Shown: positions 24,287-33,362 of the stretch, in pieces
Layout: each line of letters opens with the position of its first letter
How positions within the stretch are numbered: position 1 is the stretch's first letter
Source of the DNA: an uncultured Glaciecola sp.
GTDB taxonomy: Bacteria > Pseudomonadota > Gammaproteobacteria > Enterobacterales > Alteromonadaceae
Assembly (NCBI GenBank): GCA_947496235.1
Contig: CANMCE010000012.1
Span: 1 to 64,000, forward strand
Length of the DNA stretch: 64,000 nt
Direction: 5' to 3'
Program-made: the position numbers and the translations under genes
Notes under the pieces: generated by a model
Seen by the model: the letters and a program-made list of their open reading frames with translations, nothing else
Databases searched by the model: none
Told to the model about the DNA's origin: nothing

Positions 24287-25633
24287 ATGACAGAAGAATA
24301 CACGCCAAAACTATTAATAGTTGATGACGACGAAAATTTACTTCGTTTGATGAGCATTCGACTGAGCTCAGAAGGTTTTGACGTCACCAGTGCTGAGAAT
24401 GGATCTCAAGCTCTTAAATTATTGTTTAATAATGAATTCGATGTCGTCTTGAGCGATTTACGAATGCCGGGTATGGATGGTATTGCATTATTTGATGAGA
24501 TATTACATCAACATCCTGATTTACCTGTCATTATAATGACTGCTCATGGCAGTATTAAAGATGCGGTTGCTGCCACCCAAAGAGGGGTTTTCAGTTTTCT
24601 TACCAAACCTGTTCAGCACGAAGAGTTGAGAAAAATACTCTTTCAAGCAATCAGCCATAACTCGAAACAAGGCTACGCAGATTGGTCTAGTGACATAATT
24701 ACCCGCTCTCCAGAAATGCTCAAAGTTCTAAAACAGGCTGAACAGATCGCGAATAAAAACGTGAGTGTGCTTATTACTGGGGCAAGTGGTACAGGAAAAG
24801 AATTACTGGCTAAAGCAATTCATAAAGCGTCGGATAGAAATGATAAGCCTTTTGTCGCTATTAATTGCGGCGCTATGCCAGAGAACTTACTTGAGTCAGA
24901 ACTTTTTGGGCATACTAAAGGCGCTTTCACAGGTGCAGTTCAAGCAAATCAAGGTTTGTTTAGAGAGGCTAACGGCGGAACCTTGTTTTTAGATGAAATA
25001 GGGGATATGCCAGTAACGTTGCAAGTAAAATTGCTTAGAGCCTTGCAAGAAAGATCGATTCGACCTGTAGGTAGTTCCACGTCTTTTGATATAGACGTTA
25101 GAGTTATATCCGCCACCCATAAAGACTTACAAAAAGCCATGCGAGAGCAGGAATTTAGAGAAGATCTTTTTTATCGATTAAATGTGGTGAATTTAGATTT
25201 GCCCAGTTTAAAAGAACGCTTTGAAGATATTCCAATGCTTGCAGATTTTTTACTCAAGCAAAGTGCCAAAAAGCACGGTGTAGCGGTGAGCAAGTTTGCA
25301 AGTGAAGCGGTAGACCTGTTAACCAAAGCTGAATGGCCTGGAAACGTTCGTCAATTGGTGAATGTGGTGGAACGTTGTGTCGCTCTAACCACCACTAAAA
25401 TCATCCCGGCGGCTTTGGTAGAGCAAGCTTTACATGTGGAAACTAATTACTGGCCAACACTTACAGAAGCTAGGGATTCCTTTGAATATAAATATTTAAG
25501 CAGATTACTTCAATTGACAGATGGAAATGTCACTAAAGCTTCTGATTTGGCCGGTCGTAATCGCACTGACATGCATAAATTGATGAAAAAGCATGGGTTG
25601 AACGCCGCAAGTTTCCGTAAAACGACGACCTAG
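24287..25633 (+). CDS. glrR: Sigma-54-dependent response regulator GlrR (QseF-type)
   Basis: 448 residues from the ATG at 24287; the frame is open 69 bases further upstream, inside the lipoprotein gene, but the downstream ATG opens directly on the receiver domain. Receiver: D13-D14-D15 and phospho-site D57 in L-S-D-L-R-M-P. AAA+ domain: Walker A G-A-S-G-T-G-K-E and the sigma-54 contact loop G-A-F-T-G-A. C-terminal Fis-type helix-turn-helix (D-G-N-V-T-K-A-S-D-L-A-G-R-N-R). It activates sigma-54 promoters when phosphorylated by GlrK. A site matching its consensus lies at 21674-21691. Its stop codon abuts the convergent bioA with no gap. Confidence 0.95.
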   Translation: MTEEYTPKLLIVDDDENLLRLMSIRLSSEGFDVTSAENGSQALKLLFNNEFDVVLSDLRMPGMDGIALFDEILHQHPDLPVIIMTAHGSIKDAVAATQRGVFSFLTKPVQHEELRKILFQAISHNSKQGYADWSSDIITRSPEMLKVLKQAEQIANKNVSVLITGASGTGKELLAKAIHKASDRNDKPFVAINCGAMPENLLESELFGHTKGAFTGAVQANQGLFREANGGTLFLDEIGDMPVTLQVKLLRALQERSIRPVGSSTSFDIDVRVISATHKDLQKAMREQEFREDLFYRLNVVNLDLPSLKERFEDIPMLADFLLKQSAKKHGVAVSKFASEAVDLLTKAEWPGNVRQLVNVVERCVALTTTKIIPAALVEQALHVETNYWPTLTEARDSFEYKYLSRLLQLTDGNVTKASDLAGRNRTDMHKLMKKHGLNAASFRKTTT

Positions 25634-26905
25634 TTATTTTAATTGAATACCAGCTTCAATTGCATCACAAAGTTGTTGCAATTGAGTCGGTGAAATAACA
25701 AAGGGTGGCATTATGTAAATCAACTTGCCAAAAGGTCGAATCCAAGCCCCGTGGTCAATAAATATTTTTTGAATTTGAGCTACATTCACAGGTTGTTTCA
25801 TTTCTACAACACCAATTGCACCTAATACTCTGGTGTCAGCTACATTTTCTGAACCGCTCAATGGCAACAATCGCTGTTTTAACACGGATTCGATGGCAGC
25901 TATTTTGGATTTCCAATCCTGATTCAATAACAAATTAATGCTTGCCAAAGCTACTGAACAGGCTAAAGGATTGCCCATAAATGTGGGTCCATGCATGAAT
26001 ACGCCTGGTTCCCCTTCACAAACACCTAAGGCTACCTGCTCAGTGCATAGGGTTGCGGCTAATGTCATATAGCCGCCAGTTAGGGCCTTGCCTAAACACA
26101 TGATATCAGGCGTTATTTCAACGTGATTACAAGCAAATAATTCCCCTGTACGACCAAATCCTGTAGCGATTTCATCGCAAATCAATAACACATCAAATTC
26201 ATCGCAAAGTTGACGACAGGCACGTACATACTCAGGGTGATAAAGGCGCATTCCGCCAGCACCCTGTACAACGGGCTCCAATATCAAAGCTGCTATTTGA
26301 TCAGCATGCTGCTCAAAAATATCGCGCATTGGTGCAATGTCATCAGGATTCCAAGGATTACCAAATCGCGTTTGAGGTGCAGGTGCGAAATAATGTTCAA
26401 TCAAGGATTTACGAAATAGACTGTGCATGCCATTTACGGGATCACAAACTGACATGGCTGCAAACGTATCACCGTGATAGCCGTTACGTGGCGTTACTAA
26501 CTTAGCTTTTTCTGGGCGTCCTTGGCATGCCCAATATTGAATCGCCATTTTAATAGCAACTTCAACTGCCACTGAACCAGAATCGGCCAGAAATACTCGA
26601 TTAAGACCTTCAGGCGTTATCTCCAATAGACGACGACACAATTCAATAGCTGGTTTATGGGTTAGACCTCCAAACATTACATGGGAAAAATCGTCTATTT
26701 GCTTTTTGGCTGCTTCATTTAAAACTGGATGATTGTAGCCATGAATGCATGCCCACCAACTCGACATACCGTCAATCACCTTACTGCCATTTTCCAATGT
26801 GAGATCAACTCCTTGCGCACCCACAACCTTGTAACAGGGAAGGGGATCAATAGATGAAGTATAGGGATGCCAAATATGTTGTTTGTCGAATTCTAAATCG
26901 TTCAA
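25634..26905 (-). CDS. bioA: Adenosylmethionine-8-amino-7-oxononanoate aminotransferase
   Basis: 423 residues from a TTG at 26905, which has AAAGG seven bases upstream and gives the family's normal start (E-F-D-K-Q-H-I-W-H-P-Y-T-S) and length. An ATG at 26965 would add 20 unrelated residues and has no ribosome-binding site. The fold-type I PLP enzyme is seen in S-S-W-W-A, G-Y-H-G-D-T, D-E-I-A-T-G-F-G-R-T-G and the PLP lysine in L-G-K-A-L-T-G-G. It makes 7,8-diaminopelargonate using S-adenosylmethionine as amino donor. It is divergent from bioB. Confidence 0.95.
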   Translation of the reverse strand: MNDLEFDKQHIWHPYTSSIDPLPCYKVVGAQGVDLTLENGSKVIDGMSSWWACIHGYNHPVLNEAAKKQIDDFSHVMFGGLTHKPAIELCRRLLEITPEGLNRVFLADSGSVAVEVAIKMAIQYWACQGRPEKAKLVTPRNGYHGDTFAAMSVCDPVNGMHSLFRKSLIEHYFAPAPQTRFGNPWNPDDIAPMRDIFEQHADQIAALILEPVVQGAGGMRLYHPEYVRACRQLCDEFDVLLICDEIATGFGRTGELFACNHVEITPDIMCLGKALTGGYMTLAATLCTEQVALGVCEGEPGVFMHGPTFMGNPLACSVALASINLLLNQDWKSKIAAIESVLKQRLLPLSGSENVADTRVLGAIGVVEMKQPVNVAQIQKIFIDHGAWIRPFGKLIYIMPPFVISPTQLQQLCDAIEAGIQLK

Positions 26906-27001
26906 AAAATAACCTTTAGTCAAAATGTGAGTAGCTAATAGATTGACAACTTGCGTTTCGCGCATAGACTATGCGGATTGAATTAATAAGTAAACTTTTT
27001 T
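26906..27001. promoter_or_regulatory. Divergent bioA/bioB promoter region with a 15-bp palindrome
   Basis: TTGACA (26943-26948) with TAGACT (26965-26970) is a candidate bioB promoter. On the other strand TTTACT and TAGTCT are 17 bases apart and would serve bioA. Both -10 boxes fall on the palindrome CGCATAG-A-CTATGCG (26961-26975). The geometry resembles the face-to-face E. coli bio promoters, but the palindrome does not look like the BirA operator. Confidence 0.45.
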
Positions 27002-28102
27002 ATGAATAATACACAAGCGTTACATAGCTCTCCAGAAATTCGCCATAATTGGACATTAAATGAAGTTGAGCAGTTATTTTCTTTGCCCTTTAATGACTTA
27101 ATTTTTCAAGCGCAAAGTGTACATCGACAACACCATGATCCTAACCATGTTCAAGTAAGCACCTTGTTATCTATAAAAACCGGTGCTTGCCCAGAAGATT
27201 GCAAATATTGCCCACAAAGTGCACGCTATGACACAGGTTTAGAAGCAGAACGCTTGTTAGAAATTGAAAAAGTTATAGAAAGAGCCAAAGATGCTAAAGC
27301 AACGGGATCAACGCGTTTTTGCATGGGTGCTGCTTGGCGAAATCCGAAACAGCGGGATATGCCTTATGTGACTAAAATGGTCAGTGAGGTTAAAAAGCTT
27401 GGTTTAGAAACCTGTATGACCTTAGGTATGTTAACTCGCGAGCAAGCATTAGAACTTAAACAGGCTGGATTAGATTATTACAATCACAACTTGGATACAT
27501 CTCCAGAATACTATGGCGAAATTATTACTACTCGTACTTATCAAGAGCGTTTAGATACCCTAGAAAATGTACGACAAGCAGGTATGAATGTTTGTTCTGG
27601 TGGTATAGTAGGTATGGGCGAAACAGCAGAAGATAGGTCTGGTTTATTGATTCAATTAGCAAATTTACCCAAGCATCCGGAAAGTGTACCAATTAACATG
27701 CTGGTTAAAGTAAAAGGTACACCTCTTGATCAAGTAAAAGATTTAGATCCTTTTGAATTCGTGCGCACTATTGCAGTGGCGAGAATTATGATGCCCAAAA
27801 GCTATGTAAGATTGAGTGCAGGTCGAGAGAACATGAATGAGCAAATGCAATCTTTGTGCTTTTTAGCCGGCGCTAATTCAATTTTTTATGGCTGTAAATT
27901 ACTTACTACGTCTAATCCTGAAACCCATGAAGATGTTCAATTATTCAGAAAACTTGGTATAAATGCTGAGAAAACTCGAAGCTACTCAGACGAGGCATAT
28001 GTGCAAGTGTTAGATGATGAAATTAAGGCGAACAATACGCCAGATCTTTTTGTCGACGCGACCAAGACCTCTTTAAAACAGAAACAAGGTGTTACTCAGT
28101 AA
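27002..28102 (+). CDS. bioB: Biotin synthase
   Basis: 366 residues. A radical SAM enzyme with the 4Fe-4S motif C-P-E-D-C-K-Y-C, followed by the 2Fe-2S cluster ligands, including C-M-G-A-A-W-R and the Cys residues of E-T-C-M-T-L-G-M-L and [12 protein letters not shown]. The Arg near the second cluster lies in V-R-L-S-A-G-R-E. It inserts sulphur into dethiobiotin, the last step of biotin synthesis. It leads the bioBFCD operon. Confidence 0.97.
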   Translation: MNNTQALHSSPEIRHNWTLNEVEQLFSLPFNDLIFQAQSVHRQHHDPNHVQVSTLLSIKTGACPEDCKYCPQSARYDTGLEAERLLEIEKVIERAKDAKATGSTRFCMGAAWRNPKQRDMPYVTKMVSEVKKLGLETCMTLGMLTREQALELKQAGLDYYNHNLDTSPEYYGEIITTRTYQERLDTLENVRQAGMNVCSGGIVGMGETAEDRSGLLIQLANLPKHPESVPINMLVKVKGTPLDQVKDLDPFEFVRTIAVARIMMPKSYVRLSAGRENMNEQMQSLCFLAGANSIFYGCKLLTTSNPETHEDVQLFRKLGINAEKTRSYSDEAYVQVLDDEIKANNTPDLFVDATKTSLKQKQGVTQ

Positions 28103-28108
28103 TTATTT

Positions 28109-29287
28109 ATGGCCTTTGAATTTATTCGTAAACAGCTAGATGCAAAATCTGAACAAGGGCTGCATAGAGCGTTAAAGACTATAAACAGTGACCATGATGC
28201 AGTTGTGGAAATTCAGGGGAAGCATTATTTAAATTTTGCCAGCAATGATTACTTAGGTTTACGCCAACATGGGGATGTGTTGCAAAGCTATGCAGAGGGA
28301 TTAAGCCTCTATGGCGCTGGCAGTGGCGCATCGCCTCTAGTGAGTGGACATTATGACGCCTGTGATTCCTTACAAGCGGCATTGTGTGAATTAGTGAATA
28401 AACCCTCGGCCGTATTGTTTAGTTCAGGGTTTGCGGCTAATCAGGCCATTTGTCAGGTTATGTTAGCGCCTTCTACTACTTCTAGCAATGATGTTGCAAT
28501 AGTTGCTGATAAACTTATGCATGCTTCCTTTATTGATGGGTGTTTAGCTCACCAAAAACAGTTTTCCCGATTTCGACATAATGATGTGTCTCATGCAGAA
28601 TCATTATTGGCGGCCGCTAAAAATGAGAACAAGCTCCTTGTATCTGAAGGTGTGTTTAGTATGGATGGAGACCAAGCGCCTATTGATGCCTTGGTTGCGT
28701 TGAGAAATACAAGGCAAGATACTTGGTTGATGCTAGATCAGGCCCATAGTTTCGGCGTTGTAGGCGAAGATGGTTGTGGTGTAAATAACAGTTATGATGG
28801 TGTTGATCTAGTGATGGGCACTTTTGGAAAAGCACTAGGCACTCAAGGCGCTTTTATCGCGGGAAGCGAAGAATTTATCGACTACATTAAAAACTTTGCC
28901 CGCCATTATATTTACAGTACAGGCTTAAGCCCTGCCTCAGCTGTAGCCACACTTACAGCATTGCAATTGATGCAAAAAGGGTCGTTTAGGCAAAAGCTAG
29001 ATGAAAATATAAATACCTTTAGACGCTTGGCATTGGGTAAGGGTATTGGGTTATCAGACTCTATAACGCCGATTCAAACCCTGATATTAAAACGTCCAGA
29101 GGCTGTCTTACTTGCACAGGAGAAGTTGATGGAACTTGGCATCTTAGTTTCTGCTATTCGCTATCCAACTGTTCCTAAAAATACCGATAGATTGCGAATT
29201 GCCATTAGCGCTCAGCATCAATACGAAGATTTAGTCGCTATCGTTGACGCTTTAGCCTTGGTTTCAGAAGCTATGGAAACTTTATGA
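28109..29287 (+). CDS. bioF: 8-amino-7-oxononanoate synthase
   Basis: 392 residues of the alpha-oxoamine synthase family. N-D-Y-L-G-L is near the N-terminus and S-G-A-S-P-L-V-S-G in the substrate region. The PLP lysine is in G-T-F-G-K-A-L-G-T-Q-G-A-F-I, and D-Q-A-H-S-F-G-V-V-G binds the cofactor. It condenses pimeloyl-ACP with alanine to KAPA. The stop codon overlaps the bioC start by four bases. Confidence 0.95.
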   Translation: MAFEFIRKQLDAKSEQGLHRALKTINSDHDAVVEIQGKHYLNFASNDYLGLRQHGDVLQSYAEGLSLYGAGSGASPLVSGHYDACDSLQAALCELVNKPSAVLFSSGFAANQAICQVMLAPSTTSSNDVAIVADKLMHASFIDGCLAHQKQFSRFRHNDVSHAESLLAAAKNENKLLVSEGVFSMDGDQAPIDALVALRNTRQDTWLMLDQAHSFGVVGEDGCGVNNSYDGVDLVMGTFGKALGTQGAFIAGSEEFIDYIKNFARHYIYSTGLSPASAVATLTALQLMQKGSFRQKLDENINTFRRLALGKGIGLSDSITPIQTLILKRPEAVLLAQEKLMELGILVSAIRYPTVPKNTDRLRIAISAQHQYEDLVAIVDALALVSEAMETL

Positions 29288-30123
29288 ATACCTACGTACG
29301 GGCAAATGTAACACCTAGGCTAGTAAGCAAAAACAAAATAGAAAATGAATGGCTATTGGCAAATAAAATTGCATCTGGTTTTGATAGAGCGGCGAATCAG
29401 TATGATGAATTTGGCCTTATTCAAAAGCAGGTTTCCCAACATCTAACGAGACTCATCGCTTGCCAATCGGTTTTATCAGGCATTGTACTTGATATTGGTT
29501 GCGGTACAGGTGCGCTTGCTAGTCTAAATTGTAATCCCAATACATCATGGATCAATCTAGACTTGAGCCAGCAGATGCTAAAAGTCGCGAAAACAAAACT
29601 TGAAAATAACGGCGAGCAAAATTTTGTGCAAGCAAATGCCGATAATTTGCCTTTGCTCGATAGTTCAGTTGACAATATAGTATCGTCCATGGCGCTACAG
29701 TGGTGCAAGGAGCCTGCTAAAACCCTATCTGAATTAGCCCGAGTGTTAAAACCCAATGGCGATATTTGGCTAGCTATTATGGTCGAATCTTCCTTTAGTA
29801 ATTTGCACATGGCATGGGAAAATGCCGGGTACCCCAGTAAAATAAATACCTTTCCTGATGAAATTCAGTGGACAAGTCTACTGCCACAATCATTATATTT
29901 AACTGAAAAACAAAGCAAAGTTTTTCGCTTCATCGGCCAAGATTTTAAAGCCTTACTTTCTTCAATCACTGCAGTGGGTGCCAGTACTAGTTTACAAGAT
30001 AAAAAGCCATTGCAAAAAACTGAATACTTGAAACTTAAACAAGCATATAGCGCTTTATATGCAGATCATTATTATCTGGACTATCATGTAGTATTCGCCC
30101 GAATTAAAAAGCAGGGGTGTTAA
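29284..30123 (+). CDS. bioC: Malonyl-ACP O-methyltransferase
   Basis: 279 residues. A SAM-dependent methyltransferase with motif I D-I-G-C-G-T-G-A-L and a class I fold (about 45-180), followed by a BioC-type C-terminal cap. F-D-R-A-A-N-Q-Y-D near the N-terminus is typical of BioC. It methylates malonyl-ACP so that fatty acid synthesis can build pimeloyl-ACP methyl ester. The esterase that removes the methyl group (BioH or equivalent) is not in the window. Start overlaps bioF by four bases. Confidence 0.92.
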   Translation: MNTYVRANVTPRLVSKNKIENEWLLANKIASGFDRAANQYDEFGLIQKQVSQHLTRLIACQSVLSGIVLDIGCGTGALASLNCNPNTSWINLDLSQQMLKVAKTKLENNGEQNFVQANADNLPLLDSSVDNIVSSMALQWCKEPAKTLSELARVLKPNGDIWLAIMVESSFSNLHMAWENAGYPSKINTFPDEIQWTSLLPQSLYLTEKQSKVFRFIGQDFKALLSSITAVGASTSLQDKKPLQKTEYLKLKQAYSALYADHYYLDYHVVFARIKKQGC

Positions 30124-30124
30124 A

Positions 30125-30796
30125 ATGAAAAAAATCTTTGTTACAGGCACAGATACTGAGGTGGGTAAAACACTGGTGTCTGAATTAATGTTACAAGCAC
30201 TGCAAGCGAAATATAAAAAAGTGTTGGGCTTCAAGCCAATAGCCGCAGGTTGTCAGCAGACTACTTATGGGTTACGCAACGATGATGCAGTTAAACTGCA
30301 ACAAGCGAGCTCGGTGGAAGTGGAATACAAAACTGTGAATCCATTTGCGTTTGAACCTCCCGTAGCACCTCATATCGCGGCAAAGTTAGCTGATACGCGG
30401 CTAGATTTAAATATGTTGCAGGATGCCTATGAAGATATTGCTTGTTTGAATCCTGATTTATTATTAATTGAAGGCGCTGGTGGATGGCGTCTCCCCATTA
30501 ATGATGACAATGAGTTTCTATCGGATTTAGTGATTCAGAATCAAATACCCGTGGTGTTGGTGGTGGGGATGCGTTTGGGGTGTTTAAACCATGCATTACT
30601 CACCTATCAAGCGATTATGCGGGATAATTTACAATGTGTAGGTTGGATAGCAAATCAGTGCGTTGAGCCTATGCCTTACTATAAAGAAAACTTGCATAGC
30701 TTACAGAAAATGATAAAAGCGCCTTTGCTTGCTGAAGTGCATTTTAGTAAGGCGCCTATTTTAAATCCAGAGCACATATTACTTAGCGTTATTTAA
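30125..30796 (+). CDS. bioD: ATP-dependent dethiobiotin synthetase
   Basis: 223 residues. P-loop G-T-D-T-E-V-G-K-T near the N-terminus, the catalytic Lys in G-F-K-P-I-A-A-G, and E-G-A-G-G-W-R-L-P binding the substrate and nucleotide. It closes the ureido ring of dethiobiotin using ATP and CO2. It is the last gene of the bioBFCD operon, one base after bioC. Its last 18 bases overlap the convergent pepE gene. Confidence 0.96.
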   Translation: MKKIFVTGTDTEVGKTLVSELMLQALQAKYKKVLGFKPIAAGCQQTTYGLRNDDAVKLQQASSVEVEYKTVNPFAFEPPVAPHIAAKLADTRLDLNMLQDAYEDIACLNPDLLLIEGAGGWRLPINDDNEFLSDLVIQNQIPVVLVVGMRLGCLNHALLTYQAIMRDNLQCVGWIANQCVEPMPYYKENLHSLQKMIKAPLLAEVHFSKAPILNPEHILLSVI

Positions 30797-31483
30797 GAAA
30801 CCTGCTAAATCATGATCTTGCTCAATGACCTTTTTCTGGGCACCATGAAACAGCACCGCTTTTTGAGTGCCCAGCAGTCGCAATTGGTTATTTTCCAGTA
30901 ATAACGCACTACCTTCTCGTATCCCTATGACTGGGATTTCTGGCCACAGAGTACTAAACTCTAATAACCTCTGATCTCTTGTTTCCCCATGAAAGCCTTC
31001 CATATGCTGGTCGGTGTAGTGAGGATTTAGTTGCGCATTTAATACAGCTAAAGCATCAAAACTTTTCGGCTCTATAATAGGCATATCATTGGTCGTACGT
31101 ATGCTCAATCCGCAAATATTCGAACCCGCACTCCAACCAATATAGGGCGTGCCAGAGGCAATTTTCTGCTTAATAATTGGCAGTAGCTCCTGTAGGTACA
31201 ATTGATGTAATAAATTAAAGGTATTGCCACCTCCGACTAAAATTGCCTGAGCATTTTGTAATCTTGTGCTAGGAGAATCACAGCTGTGTAAACCTATGAC
31301 CTTTATAAATGGTAAAGCGTCTTGTACCTTTTGAGTGTATTCATCCCAGTCAATAGTAACGCCTGCAAAGGGCACGAATACCACTTCAGAGATGTTTTCT
31401 AAGTGTTGTTGAATCCAATCTTGCGCATAGGCTAGATAATCATAGTCGGCATAGCTAGAACTGCTAAGCATTAGAACTTTCAT
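30779..31483 (-). CDS. pepE: Dipeptidase E
   Basis: 234 residues, the usual length for peptidase family S51. The nucleophile Ser is in G-W-S-A-G-S-N (S118), with Asp and His partners at about D133 (T-N-D-M-P) and H155 (N-P-H-Y-T-D). L-V-G-G-G-N-T-F precedes the active site, as in E. coli PepE. A cytoplasmic enzyme that cleaves dipeptides starting with Asp. It is convergent with bioD and overlaps it by 18 bases. Confidence 0.93.
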   Translation of the reverse strand: MKVLMLSSSSYADYDYLAYAQDWIQQHLENISEVVFVPFAGVTIDWDEYTQKVQDALPFIKVIGLHSCDSPSTRLQNAQAILVGGGNTFNLLHQLYLQELLPIIKQKIASGTPYIGWSAGSNICGLSIRTTNDMPIIEPKSFDALAVLNAQLNPHYTDQHMEGFHGETRDQRLLEFSTLWPEIPVIGIREGSALLLENNQLRLLGTQKAVLFHGAQKKVIEQDHDLAGFLNNAK

Positions 31484-31570
31484 ACAAAATCACCCGGAAC
31501 TGATGTACATCAATATACTAATTTGCCTATGATTATATAGTAATTTGGTCGACATTTTGGAGATTTTCCC

Positions 31571-31828
31571 ATGTCTAATGCAGGATTAATTCGTTTACTA
31601 AAAATTGTAATGACCATTGGATTTTGCCTAATTTTATTGGGTGTGTATTTTCACATGTTCAGTGAAACCGTTGAGGAAATGGGAGTTAAAGGCATTATTC
31701 TTTCCGCATGTTGTGTCGCTATCGGCATGATTTTGTCTTTGCCTACAAAGATGTTTTTAACTTTTGTGTTAGTCAAAAGGGAGCAAGATCTAAAAGAAAA
31801 GGAGCAAAAGGGTAAAATTTCAAGGTGA
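31571..31828 (+). CDS. Small two-helix membrane protein
   Basis: 85 residues with two hydrophobic helices (about 11-31 and 40-62) and a highly charged lysine/glutamate-rich C-terminal tail. No family recognised. It starts 87 bases from the divergent pepE and is followed by the damaged phosphatase gene. Function unknown. Confidence 0.6.
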   Translation: MSNAGLIRLLKIVMTIGFCLILLGVYFHMFSETVEEMGVKGIILSACCVAIGMILSLPTKMFLTFVLVKREQDLKEKEQKGKISR

Positions 31829-31893
31829 AATCGCTTACACGATGCCTTATAATTTTTTTAAAGGAAGCAAAAAAATTAAACAACAGGTAGTCA

Positions 31894-32365
31894 GTGTCAG
31901 ATTCCAGTATAAATTCAGTCTTATTTGTTTGCCTCGGCAACATATGTCGCTCACCTACTGCGGAAGGAGTATTTAGGCAAAAAGCGCAAAAAAGCTGGCG
32001 TCAAAGTCAAAGTTGATAGTGCTGGTACTGGCGGGTATCACATTGGCAGTCCACCCGATAAACGTTCTCAAGATGTTGCTTCTGCTCGCGGATATAACCT
32101 TTCTACTTTAAAGTGCCGTCGTGTTGATGAGAGTGACTTCAGTAGCTTTGATCTCATAGTTGCAATGGATAAATCTAATCAAGAAAATTTATTGCGCAAG
32201 TGTCCAGAAGAGTACAAGTCGAAAATTGCTCTTATGATGTCTTTCTCTGACAGTGAATTTGATGAAGTGCCAGATCCCTACTATGCAGGACTCAAAGGGT
32301 TTGAGTTGGTATTAGATTTAATTGAAGAAGCCAGTGACGGTTTATTAATTAAAATTTCATCGTAA
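31894..32365 (+). pseudogene. Low-molecular-weight protein tyrosine phosphatase, frameshifted
   Basis: Read from the GTG at 31894, the first frame gives V-L-F-V-C-L-G-N-I-C-R-S-P-T-A-E-G-V-F-R, the complete catalytic P-loop C-x5-R-S. It then runs into a stop. From the A6 run at 31988-31993 the family sequence continues one frame over (A-G-V-K-V-K-V-D-S-A-G-T-G) to the end, including the catalytic Asp loop D-P-Y-Y-A-G. Removing one A restores an intact protein of about 156 residues. So this is a single-base insertion in a homopolymer: a real pseudogene, a sequencing error, or a slippage site. An ATG-like start at 31925 in the second frame would lack the catalytic Cys. btuC follows within 8 bases. 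Confidence 0.85.
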
Positions 32366-32372
32366 TTGGTTT

Positions 32373-33362
32373 ATGCACAAATCTCTTATTGTATTGTGCC
32401 TTAGTCTGATCATTTTATCTGTTGGCTATCTGTTACTGCCTTATGAGTTAGACACCGGAGTAGGGCGGCACATCTTTTGGCAAATAAAATTGCCGATTTT
32501 ACTTACTGCAATTTTAACCGGGTCTGCACTCTCGTCATCTTCAGCAGTTCTGCAAGTGGTATTAAGAAATCCTCTGGCGGACCCTGGCATTATAGGTATT
32601 GCAAGTGGCGCAAGCTTGATGGCCGCTATCTATTTTGCTTTTGTTGCAGTTACTGGATTTGCTGATACCTTGTTTACTTCTGCGGAATTGCTGGCAGTTG
32701 CGTTGCCTATTTTGTGTTTCATTGGCGCTATGCTCAGTAGCAGTTTGATATTTCTATTTGCTCGTCGAATTGGCAATAATCCTGCTGCGGTTATCTTAGT
32801 GGGTATCGCTGTCTCAACCTTGTTTGGTGCTCTGATTGCTTGGCTATATTTGGTTTTACCCCCGATGCAAATTCAAAATCTTACCTTTTGGTTGATGGGA
32901 AGCCTGCGCAATACGACTTGGCTTACACTTTTTGTTGCTTTACCTCTCATAGGTTGTAGCTTTGTTTTATTATTAGTTCGCAACAAACAATTAAATTGGT
33001 TGTTTTTGGGGGAACAGGCGGCGCAGCTTAGAGGTTTAGACGTTCGAAAGTTTCAATCCGGGACTCTTTTATTGGTGGCTATTTTAATTGGAACTAGCGT
33101 AGCAATAGCGGGTTCAATCGCCTTTATCGGATTAATTGTTCCTCATTTGCTGAGGTTGATCTTGGGTAATGATAATAGAGTAATAGTACCAGCATCTGGT
33201 ATGGCTGGCGCTATAGTACTAGTATCCTGTGCAATTGCTAATGAACATATTTTTGCGACACCTGTTCCCTTATCTATGATAACCGCAAGTATAGGGGCTC
33301 CCGTGTTTATTTACTTATTGCTAAAGCATTCGGGTGTCACTCTTTGGCAAAATCTAAAGTAG
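32373..33362 (+). CDS. btuC: Vitamin B12 ABC transporter permease BtuC
   Basis: 329 residues with about ten transmembrane helices, of the FecCD/BtuC type. The conserved R-N-P-L-A-D-P-G-I-I-G-I-A-S-G-A and the loop contacting the ATPase (G-S-I-A-F-I-G-L-I-V-P-H-L-L-R) are both present. It should form the cobalamin channel with the ATPase BtuD, here encoded 13 kb away at 46100-46846, on the same strand. Iron-siderophore permeases share the fold, so B12 specificity rests on similarity to BtuC and the small BtuD. Its last 26 bases overlap the convergent glpK. Confidence 0.82.
   Translation: MHKSLIVLCLSLIILSVGYLLLPYELDTGVGRHIFWQIKLPILLTAILTGSALSSSSAVLQVVLRNPLADPGIIGIASGASLMAAIYFAFVAVTGFADTLFTSAELLAVALPILCFIGAMLSSSLIFLFARRIGNNPAAVILVGIAVSTLFGALIAWLYLVLPPMQIQNLTFWLMGSLRNTTWLTLFVALPLIGCSFVLLLVRNKQLNWLFLGEQAAQLRGLDVRKFQSGTLLLVAILIGTSVAIAGSIAFIGLIVPHLLRLILGNDNRVIVPASGMAGAIVLVSCAIANEHIFATPVPLSMITASIGAPVFIYLLLKHSGVTLWQNLK

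Noticed and set aside
26906-27001. BirA operator between bioA and bioB
   Set aside because: No TTGTAAACC-type inverted pair with the right spacing was found; only an unrelated palindrome.
31829-32372. Cobalamin riboswitch upstream of btuC
   Set aside because: The space is taken by the phosphatase gene and no B12-box-like conserved segment was seen.
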